This document shows, one piece after another, positions 1 through 5,644 of a stretch of DNA of 6,547 nt (its first letter is position 1; the number at the start of each line of letters is the position of its first letter). Made by a program: the position numbers and the translations under genes. The DNA comes from Firmicutes bacterium UBA5301 (GTDB taxonomy: Bacteria; Bacillota; UBA5301): positions 1 to 6,547 of the forward strand of contig DHRX01000036.1 of assembly GCA_002408345.1 (NCBI GenBank), read 5' to 3'. Below the pieces are notes generated by a model. That model had not been told where the DNA came from. It made no database searches and saw nothing but the letters and a program-made list of their open reading frames with translations.

Positions 1-1794
1 CGCCAGGTTTCTGGGGAAAAAGCTTTTCTCTATCTCTACGGGTTAGGGTTATCTAGCGGTCTAGTAGCTAAGTTGTACAATTATTATGGGGACTCGGTAG
101 TTGATGTGATTTCTCAGAACCCCTATCAACCCGCCGAAGAAATTGAGGGTATTGGTTTTAAAACAGCTGATAAGATAGCCGGACGTTTAGGTCTGCCATC
201 AGATGCTCCTAGTAGGCTACGGGTTGGTTTACTTTTTGTTTTATATGAGGCGGCTGAAGACGGTCATACTTTTATTGGGGAACAGGAGCTGTATACCGCT
301 GCTGCTGATTTATTGGGTATTTCTCCAGAATTGCTGGAAGAGATCCTAGCCGAACTCCATCAGGATGGGTTGGTTGTGCGGGAACAGGTAGATGGGGCTG
401 GGTTTTGTTATCTTCCAGCGCTTTACTACGCCGAACGTGGTTGCTCAGAACGATTAGCTTCTTTGCTCTTGGCCGAGAGTGAACCGCTAGTTGTTGACCA
501 GGGCCGGATAATTGGCGATTTTGAGGCTGAGTTAGGTTTTACGTTAGCCCCTGAGCAGGTTGAAGCTATTAAGGCTAGTTTACAACATCGAGTTCTTATT
601 ATCACCGGCGGCCCTGGTACCGGTAAGACCACTATTATCCGAGGTATAATTCAAGTTTTAGAGGGTTCGGGGTTACGCTTAGCCTTAGCCGCCCCAACCG
701 GTCGAGCCAGTAAACGGCTAGAGGAGACTTGTTTCCGTGAGGCAAAGACTATCCATCGTCTGTTGGAATATGCCTATACAGAAAACGCAGGAATGGCCTT
801 CGGTCGCCATGAGGCCAACCCTATAGAGGCGGATGCCATCATCGTTGACGAAGCTTCTATGTTAGATTTGCCCCTTTTTTACAGCCTTTTACGGGCTCTG
901 GCCCCAGGAACTCGGTTAATACTAGTTGGTGATGAGGATCAACTGCCTTCAGTAGGGCCAGGTAATGTTTTAGGAGATCTAATCGCTTCTAACGTAGTTC
1001 CGGTAGTTAAATTGACTAAAATTTTTCGCCAAGGAGAAGCGAGCCAAATTATCGTTAATGCTCACCGGATTAACCAGGGCAAACTTCCTATATCTAATAA
1101 CCGGGAGGGTGACTTTTTTCATCTGCCGGAACACGAACCCCATAAAGTCCTATCTTTAATTGTCGAATTAGTAACTAAACGTCTGTCTAATACTTACCCT
1201 TTAGATCCAACTCAGGATATTCAAGTTTTAGCCCCTATGCGTAAGGGGATTATCGGGGTAGAAAACCTCAACCGAGTTTTGCGGGATGCTCTTAATCCGT
1301 TATCACCACTAAAACCTGAACTAACCGTTGGTAACCGGGCTTTCCGCTTACATGATAAAGTTATGCAGACCAAAAATAACTACCAGAAAAATGTTTATAA
1401 TGGTGATATTGGTAAGGTTTCTGGTGTGAATACTGATAGTGGTGAATTGCTAGTGCTGTTTTCTGACGGTGAGCACCGGGAAGTAGTTTATACCCGGGGG
1501 GAAACTGAGGAACTGACCTTAGCCTATGCTATTAGTGTCCATAAGAGCCAGGGTAGTGAGTACCCGGTAGTAATTTTTCCTCTGCTAACCCAGCACTATG
1601 TAATGCTCCAACGCAATCTACTCTATACCGGAATTACCCGTGGTCGGCAGTTAGTAATCCTTATTGGCCCGACTAAAGCCTTGCAAATCGCGGTCCAGAA
1701 CAACCAAATTCAAAAACGGAATAGTTTGCTTGCTTCCCGGCTGCAACAGCAAGTAAGCGATGGACAAAATACCAACTCTCTGTCCCTAGCATAA
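1..1794 (+). CDS. recD2: RecD2-type ATP-dependent DNA helicase (5'-truncated)
   Basis: This is a superfamily 1B, 5'-3' DNA helicase of the RecD2 (RecD-like, YrrC) family, a cytoplasmic enzyme linked to DNA repair and replication-fork maintenance in bacteria without RecBCD. The frame is open from base 1, giving 597 codons before TAA at 1792-1794. Family members are usually above 700 residues, so an N-terminal domain of more than 100 residues lies outside the window. Counting codons from base 1, the order is: helix-hairpin-helix segments at about 11-30 and 48-60 (IEGIGFKTADKIA); Walker A GGPGTGKTT at 203-211; Walker B with D283-E284 (IVDEAS); motif III GDEDQLPSVG from 310 with Q314; FRQ at 342-344; the UvrD-like C-terminal core with VHKSQGSEY at 513-521; and the motif VI region LYTGITRGR at 541-549, where R547 is the probable arginine finger. 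All helicase motifs look intact. A TTG at 73 is internal, because upstream codons continue the family's HhH sequence. The last 30 or so residues are polar and Q/N/S-rich, probably a flexible tail. The next gene starts 36 nt downstream. Confidence 0.95.
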   Translation, partial: RQVSGEKAFLYLYGLGLSSGLVAKLYNYYGDSVVDVISQNPYQPAEEIEGIGFKTADKIAGRLGLPSDAPSRLRVGLLFVLYEAAEDGHTFIGEQELYTAAADLLGISPELLEEILAELHQDGLVVREQVDGAGFCYLPALYYAERGCSERLASLLLAESEPLVVDQGRIIGDFEAELGFTLAPEQVEAIKASLQHRVLIITGGPGTGKTTIIRGIIQVLEGSGLRLALAAPTGRASKRLEETCFREAKTIHRLLEYAYTENAGMAFGRHEANPIEADAIIVDEASMLDLPLFYSLLRALAPGTRLILVGDEDQLPSVGPGNVLGDLIASNVVPVVKLTKIFRQGEASQIIVNAHRINQGKLPISNNREGDFFHLPEHEPHKVLSLIVELVTKRLSNTYPLDPTQDIQVLAPMRKGIIGVENLNRVLRDALNPLSPLKPELTVGNRAFRLHDKVMQTKNNYQKNVYNGDIGKVSGVNTDSGELLVLFSDGEHREVVYTRGETEELTLAYAISVHKSQGSEYPVVIFPLLTQHYVMLQRNLLYTGITRGRQLVILIGPTKALQIAVQNNQIQKRNSLLASRLQQQVSDGQNTNSLSLA

Positions 1795-1813
1795 CGTAAT
1801 AAAGAGTTATGTT
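1788..1813 (+). other. Small hairpin across the recD2 stop codon
   Basis: CATAAC (1790-1795) is exactly complementary to GTTATG (1806-1811). A G-U and an A-U pair (1788-1789 with 1812-1813) can extend the stem to 8 bp around a 10-nt loop. The recD2 TAA lies in the left arm, and the downstream gene's Shine-Dalgarno begins two bases after the right arm. The stem is A/T-rich and only three T residues follow before GGGG, so it is a poor intrinsic terminator. It could be a weak intercistronic structure or a chance occurrence. Confidence 0.3.
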
Positions 1814-1814
1814 T

Positions 1815-1822
1815 GGGGAGGT
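1815..1822 (+). promoter_or_regulatory. Shine-Dalgarno fixing the TTG start of the binding protein
   Basis: GGGGAGGT ends 8 nt before the TTG at 1831. This strong match to the 16S anti-Shine-Dalgarno supports TTG as the true start. It places a complete Sec signal peptide directly after the initiator, whereas the first in-frame ATG, at residue 21, would fall inside the hydrophobic core of that signal. Confidence 0.85.
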
Positions 1823-1830
1823 AGAAGGTA

Positions 1831-2838
1831 TTGGAGAAAAAGCAGAAAATTATTGGCTTTTGTTTAGTGCTCACTTTGCTTTTCGGGGTTATGGCGTTAC
1901 CAGCAACAGCCAAAGAACTAACTAAAGTGCGGTTGGCAGAAGTAGTTCGCTCGGTTTTTTATGCTCCTTTATATGTAGCGATTAGTCAGGGTCTCTTTGC
2001 TGCAGAAGGTATTGAGATTGATATGGGAACAGCATGGGGGGCCGATAAGGGGGCTGCTGCTTTAATCTCGGGCAGTGTAGATGTTGGTTTCTTTGGACCA
2101 GAAGCAGGGATTTACATCTATAATGAGGGACGGAAAAATCACTTTGTTATCTTTGCTGAGTTAACCGCCTGTGATGGCTCGTTTTTAGTAGGACGTCATC
2201 CTGAGCCTGATTTCTCCTGGGCCAATCTTAAAGGCAAAACTATTGTTGGTGGTCGACCAGGTGGGGTACCGGAAATGACCCTGGAATGGTTGATTAAGAC
2301 TAACGGTTTAGAACCCCTCGTCGATGTACCGATTATTCGCAATTTAGCTTTTACCGCTGCGGCCGGTGCTTTTCAATCTGGAACCGGTGACTATGTGGCC
2401 CTATTTGAGCCTACCGCTTCAGTCTTAGAGCAAGAAGGTTTTGGTTATGTAGTTGCTGCCCTCGGGGCTGATGCCGGTCCTCAAGCCTATACCGCTTTCC
2501 ACGCTAGTAAAGAGTTAATTAAAAAGGACCCTGATTTAATTCAGAGGTTCACCAATGCTGTCTATAAAGGGCAAATCTGGGTCTACCAGCACACGCCAGA
2601 AGAGATTGCCACGGCTATTGCTCAATTCTTTCCTGATATGGAACAAGATCTGTTGTTAAGCTCCATCGATCGCTACCAGGCAATTAATGCTTGGCAAAAG
2701 ACCCCTGTTTTGAGCCCAGAAGCTTTTTACCAGCTGCAAGAGGTAATGTTTTCCGCTGGTGAATTAACGATTCGTGTTCCCTTTGAAGAATTAGTTGACA
2801 ATACTTTTGCGGAGAAAGCTGTCTCCTTGATTCAGTAA
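1831..2838 (+). CDS. ABC importer substrate-binding protein, NitT/TauT (NMT1/THI5-like) type
   Basis: This 335-residue protein is the extracytoplasmic solute receptor of the ABC importer encoded with the next two genes. It starts with TTG behind a strong Shine-Dalgarno. Residues 1-27 form a classical Sec signal peptide: basic start (EKKQK), hydrophobic core from about 7 to 23, then PATA with probable cleavage after A27. The Cys at position 11 is at the start of the hydrophobic core and is not a lipobox, so the mature protein appears not to be lipid-anchored. The mature part shows the NMT1/SsuA-like periplasmic-binding fold: VRLAEVVRSVFYAPLYVAIS near the start, GLFAAEGIEIDM, the ligand-pocket segment LISGSVDVGFFGPEAGIY, LKGKTIVGGRPGGVPEMTLEW in the middle, and DLIQRFTNAVYKGQIWV towards the end. 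Related proteins serve nitrate, sulfonates, taurine or pyrimidine precursors, but no feature seen here decides the ligand. The ATPase gene follows after 21 nt. Confidence 0.9.
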   Translation: MEKKQKIIGFCLVLTLLFGVMALPATAKELTKVRLAEVVRSVFYAPLYVAISQGLFAAEGIEIDMGTAWGADKGAAALISGSVDVGFFGPEAGIYIYNEGRKNHFVIFAELTACDGSFLVGRHPEPDFSWANLKGKTIVGGRPGGVPEMTLEWLIKTNGLEPLVDVPIIRNLAFTAAAGAFQSGTGDYVALFEPTASVLEQEGFGYVVAALGADAGPQAYTAFHASKELIKKDPDLIQRFTNAVYKGQIWVYQHTPEEIATAIAQFFPDMEQDLLLSSIDRYQAINAWQKTPVLSPEAFYQLQEVMFSAGELTIRVPFEELVDNTFAEKAVSLIQ

Positions 2839-2859
2839 TTAGATTCAGGAGGAGATTAA

Positions 2860-3639
2860 ATGCCAGGATTAAGGCCAGCTATTGAAGTAAAAAATGTTGG
2901 TTTGATTTATCATTCGCCAGATGGGGAGACTGAGGCTTTACGGGATATCTCTTTTACCGTTCAGCCCAAAGAGTTTGTAAGTATTGTTGGACCCAGCGGT
3001 TGTGGAAAAAGTACTTTGCTTTCCTTGATTGCTGGTTTGCTCAAGCCAACTAAGGGTACTGTTTTAGTTGAGGGGCAAGAGGTAGAAGGCCCTAGTCCAC
3101 TAGTCGGTTATATGCTCCAACAAGATTACTTATTTCCCTGGCGCACGGTACTGGAAAATGCCCTGATTGGCCTTGAGGTTCTTAAACGTAAAAATCGGGC
3201 TACAGTAGAGTATGTGCAAGGTCTGCTCCAAACCTACGGTTTAGGTGGTTTTGAAAACTATTATCCCGGGCAGCTATCAGGAGGTATGCGACAAAGGGTG
3301 GCTCTAGTCAGAACATTAGCGACAAACCCAGAGATTTGTCTATTGGACGAACCATTTGGCGCTTTGGATTACCAGACCCGTTTATTTATTGAAGAAGAGG
3401 TTGGGCGCATTCTCCGGGAAAACGAGAAAACGGTATTGCTGGTTACCCACGATATTTCTGAGGCTATTGCCATGTCAGACCGGGTGCTAGTTTTAAGTAA
3501 CCGTCCAGCTAGGTTAGTTGCAGAACACGCTATTGATTTAGGTCAGGAGCATCGGTCGGCGTTGTCAGCCCGTAATGAAGCGGCAGAATTTAAGACTTAT
3601 TTTGCAGCGATCTGGAAGGAGCTAGATGTTCATGCGTAA
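2860..3639 (+). CDS. ABC importer ATPase, NitT/TauT (SsuB/TauB-like) type
   Basis: This 259-residue nucleotide-binding subunit hydrolyses ATP on the cytoplasmic face of the membrane to drive uptake through the adjacent permease. All motifs are intact: Walker A GPSGCGKST at 44-52, Q-loop Q87 followed by the FPWRTV segment typical of SsuB/TauB proteins, ABC signature LSGGMRQR at 139-146, Walker B LLDEP at 161-165 with catalytic E164, D-loop ALD at 168-170, and switch His H197 in THD. The length is normal for the subfamily and there is no added regulatory domain. The ATG has AGGAGGAG at 2847-2854, 5 nt upstream. The C-terminus overlaps the permease start by 14 nt, which implies translational coupling. 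Sulfonate, nitrate or taurine specificity cannot be read from this subunit, so no gene symbol is given. Confidence 0.95.
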   Translation: MPGLRPAIEVKNVGLIYHSPDGETEALRDISFTVQPKEFVSIVGPSGCGKSTLLSLIAGLLKPTKGTVLVEGQEVEGPSPLVGYMLQQDYLFPWRTVLENALIGLEVLKRKNRATVEYVQGLLQTYGLGGFENYYPGQLSGGMRQRVALVRTLATNPEICLLDEPFGALDYQTRLFIEEEVGRILRENEKTVLLVTHDISEAIAMSDRVLVLSNRPARLVAEHAIDLGQEHRSALSARNEAAEFKTYFAAIWKELDVHA

Positions 3640-4453
3640 CCCTAAGGCTCTAGCTATGGAATATAGTGCGGCCCATTTAGCTTACCTAGCTAAATTAAAA
3701 CGTAAACAGTGGGTAACAGCAGCAGCTCGCATCTTGCTCTTTGTGGTTTTAATTGTGCTCTGGGAAGTGGCTGCTCGGTTAGAGTGGATAGATAGTTTTA
3801 TTACCAGTAGCCCACTACGAGTACTCAATACTATTTACAACATGGCTAAAGATGGTAGCCTCTATTACCATACCGGGATTACGGTCTGGGAGACCACCTT
3901 AGGTTTTACTATCGGTACTTTAGGTGGGGCGATAGTTGCCATCCTACTTTGGTGGTCGAAGACTTTATCTCGGATTTTAGACCCTTATATTGTAGTGTTA
4001 AACAGTATACCGAAAGTAGCTTTAGGTCCACTATTTGTAGTCTGGCTAGGGAATGGAATTACCGCCATTGTAGCCATGGCTATAGCCATTTCTATAATTG
4101 TTACCATCATGATGGTTTATAGCGGTTTTCAGAACGTTGATGCCAACTATTTAAAGCTGATGCGTACATTTGGAGCTAGTAAGTGGCAGACCTTGCGCAA
4201 AGTGATTTTACCGTCTAGCGTTCCGACTATTGTCTCAGCATTGAAGGTTAATGTAGGGATGTCGTTGGTAGGTACTATCATGGGCGAGTTTTTGGTTAGT
4301 AAGGCCGGGTTAGGTTTTCTCATCGTCTATGGTGGCCAGGTATTTAGAATGAACCTGATTATCTCAGGCGTGGTGATCCTCTGTATTGTTAGCGTTGCTC
4401 TTTATTATGCTGTTGCCTTCTTAGAAAAAAGGTTGTTGAAGTGGCAGGAGTAA
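3626..4453 (+). CDS. ABC importer permease, NitT/TauT (SsuC/TauC-like) type
   Basis: This 275-residue inner-membrane subunit of the binding-protein-dependent transport family would form the channel as a homodimer. About six membrane segments are visible: roughly 34-50, 88-110, 119-141, 145-166, 203-224 and 243-266. A positively charged N-terminal stretch (KLKRKQW at 23-29) precedes the first, consistent with a cytoplasmic N-terminus. The EAA-type loop that docks on the ATPase lies at about 175-200, with the conserved G183 (TFGASKWQ) and ILP at 194-196; the E-A-A residues themselves are replaced by LMR, a common kind of variation. Two starts are possible, ATG 3626 and ATG 3632. GGAAGGA at 3614-3620 is 5 nt from the first and 11 nt from the second, so 3626 is preferred. 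The gene overlaps the ATPase gene by 14 nt and ends the importer operon. Confidence 0.92.
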   Translation: MFMRNPKALAMEYSAAHLAYLAKLKRKQWVTAAARILLFVVLIVLWEVAARLEWIDSFITSSPLRVLNTIYNMAKDGSLYYHTGITVWETTLGFTIGTLGGAIVAILLWWSKTLSRILDPYIVVLNSIPKVALGPLFVVWLGNGITAIVAMAIAISIIVTIMMVYSGFQNVDANYLKLMRTFGASKWQTLRKVILPSSVPTIVSALKVNVGMSLVGTIMGEFLVSKAGLGFLIVYGGQVFRMNLIISGVVILCIVSVALYYAVAFLEKRLLKWQE

Positions 4454-4506
4454 GTATTAAAGAAAATTAAAGCATAAAGAGGTTTTGGTAGATCATACTA
4501 GAAATT

Positions 4507-4550
4507 AACAAGGTCAGGGACTCCTTTGGTTAGGAGTCCTTATCCTTGTT
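4507..4550 (+). terminator. Large hairpin after the importer operon, probable terminator
   Basis: AACAAGG (4507-4513) pairs with CCTTGTT (4544-4550). Inside it, after a 2x2 internal loop, 4516-4525 pairs with 4532-4541 (core GGACTCCT/AGGAGTCC plus one G-U and one A-U) around a 6-nt loop TTGGTT. That gives about 17 base pairs. The hairpin begins 53 nt after the permease stop and ends 44 nt before the next start, a typical place for an end-of-operon terminator. The downstream T-run is short (GTTT then CCG), so termination strength is uncertain. A competing fold with downstream sequence is described in the findings. Confidence 0.65.
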
Positions 4551-4579
4551 TCCGAGGATAGGATATTTCTGGTAGTTTA

Positions 4580-4586
4580 GAGGGGG
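4580..4586 (+). promoter_or_regulatory. Shine-Dalgarno fixing the TTG start of the first M42 gene
   Basis: GAGGGGG ends 8 nt before TTG 4595, the same spacing as at the binding-protein gene. Starting here gives the N-terminal IKDFLVEASEATGASGYE segment, which M42 proteins normally carry at their very beginning. The next in-frame ATG (residue 61) would remove that segment and nearly reach the first metal ligand. Confidence 0.8.
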
Positions 4587-4594
4587 CAAAGGTA

Positions 4595-5644
4595 TTGGAT
4601 ATTAAAGATTTTCTAGTAGAAGCCTCAGAAGCCACCGGTGCTTCAGGTTACGAAGTACAGGTGGCCTCGATTTTTCAACGTTACATTGAGCCCCTAGCAG
4701 ACGAGGTTCAGATCGATGCTCTCGGTAATGCTATTGCTATTCGGCAGGGGGCCAATTCTAATGGCCCGAAAATTATGCTGGCTGGGCATATGGATGAGAT
4801 TGCTTTAGTCATCACTAAAATTGAGCCGGGTGGATTTCTGCGGTTTACTCAGATCGGCGGAATTGACCAGCGTACTCTTTTAGGGCAGGAGGTTGTTGTT
4901 CACGGCCGTCTTCCTCTAGTTGGGGTTATTGGTGCCAAACCACCTCATATTCAAAAGCCAGAGGAACGGAAGCAAGCTGTTCCCATGGACAAACTATTCA
5001 TTGATGTAGGACTAGATGCAGCTACAGTCTCTGAACAGGTTAGTGTTGGCGATATTGCTACAATTAGTAGGCAAGTAGTGGAATTGGCTGGTGATACCCT
5101 TTCAGGGAAAGCTTTTGATGACCGGGCCGGTGTGGCTACCATCTTAGCTTGTTTTCAAGAGTTGACCCGGTTAAAGACAGCAGCTACCGTTTACGGGGTT
5201 GCTACGGTTCAAGAAGAGGTCGGAACCAGAGGTGCTCAAACGGCGGCCTACGGTATTCAACCAGATATTGGTATCGGCATTGATGTAACCTTTGCTGATC
5301 GTGGTGATCTTCTTGAGGAACGAGCTGTATTAGGGAAGGGACCGGTAATTGGTATCGGCCCCCATGTTCATCCCAAGGTATTTCAGCGTATGGTTGGAAT
5401 TGCCAACGAACGGGGAATTGCCTACCAAATAGATCCTTCGCCATCTCCGTATGGAACAGACACCGCACCGATTCAAGTTTCCCGGACCGGCGTTGCTTCT
5501 ATCCTGATTTCGCTACCATTGCGCTATATGCATACATCAGTGGAAACCTTGCAAATACAGGATATTAAGGCTGCTGGGAGATTACTAGCAGAGTTTATCG
5601 CCAGCATTGATGCCGGGTTTGTGGAGGGGTTAACATGCTATTAA
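4595..5644 (+). CDS. M42 family metallo-aminopeptidase (first of a tandem pair)
   Basis: This 349-residue protein is a complete member of peptidase family M42 (TET/YsdC/FrvX-like, sometimes annotated glutamyl aminopeptidase or 'endoglucanase M'). Characterised members are cytoplasmic, two-metal aminopeptidases that assemble into tetrahedral dodecamers and trim peptides. By comparison with the family, the metal and catalytic residues are H65 (AGHMDE), D175 (KAFDDRAG), E207 as general base and E208 as ligand (QEEVGTRG), D230 (GIDVTFAD) and H313 in the C-terminal RYMHTSVE motif. All are present, so the enzyme should be active. The insert between the H65 and D175 motifs (about 75-165) corresponds to the family's dimerisation PDZ-like domain. 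There is no signal peptide. The start is TTG with a strong Shine-Dalgarno. The gene stands 141 nt after the importer operon and overlaps the next M42 gene by 10 nt. Peptide specificity cannot be inferred; annotations as a cellulase in this family are not supported by the motifs. Confidence 0.94.
   Translation: MDIKDFLVEASEATGASGYEVQVASIFQRYIEPLADEVQIDALGNAIAIRQGANSNGPKIMLAGHMDEIALVITKIEPGGFLRFTQIGGIDQRTLLGQEVVVHGRLPLVGVIGAKPPHIQKPEERKQAVPMDKLFIDVGLDAATVSEQVSVGDIATISRQVVELAGDTLSGKAFDDRAGVATILACFQELTRLKTAATVYGVATVQEEVGTRGAQTAAYGIQPDIGIGIDVTFADRGDLLEERAVLGKGPVIGIGPHVHPKVFQRMVGIANERGIAYQIDPSPSPYGTDTAPIQVSRTGVASILISLPLRYMHTSVETLQIQDIKAAGRLLAEFIASIDAGFVEGLTCY
5623..5629 (+). promoter_or_regulatory. 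Shine-Dalgarno for the second M42 gene, inside the first
   Basis: GGAGGGG lies within the last codons of the upstream M42 gene and ends 5 nt before ATG 5635. This selects the ATG that overlaps the upstream stop (5642-5644) and indicates coupled translation. Confidence 0.8.

Noticed and set aside
73..75. TTG as a possible start for the helicase
   Set aside because: The frame is open to base 1, and the codons before it encode recognisable RecD2 helix-hairpin-helix sequence, so it is an internal Leu codon.
426..632. Minus-strand open frame inside recD2
   Set aside because: It is antisense to the region leading into and covering Walker A, and matches no family I recognise.
1761..1795. TGGACA (1761-1766) as a -35 box for the importer operon
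   Set aside because: The nearest -10-like hexamers (TAGCAT 1787, CATAAC 1790) are 20 and 23 bp away, too far, and match poorly.
1795..1830. TPP or other riboswitch ahead of the NMT1/THI5-like gene
   Set aside because: The gap is only 36 nt, too short for any such element, and no conserved core is visible.
1710..1913. Minus-strand open frame across the recD2/binding-protein junction
   Set aside because: It overlaps two well-supported genes on the other strand and has no recognisable domain.
4456..4479. Short AT-rich repeats, ATTAAAG twice at a 10-bp interval plus ATAAAG
   Set aside because: The units are too short and low in complexity to call an operator or repeat element; probably a chance feature of an AT-rich gap.
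4480..4594. Sigma-70-like promoter for the M42 genes
   Set aside because: CATACT (4494-4499) and GATATT (4562-4567) resemble -10 boxes, but neither has an acceptable -35 at 16-18 bp.
4951..5468. Two minus-strand open frames (4951-5142, 5202-5468) inside the first M42 gene
   Set aside because: They are antisense to conserved catalytic motifs, with compositions typical of shadow frames.
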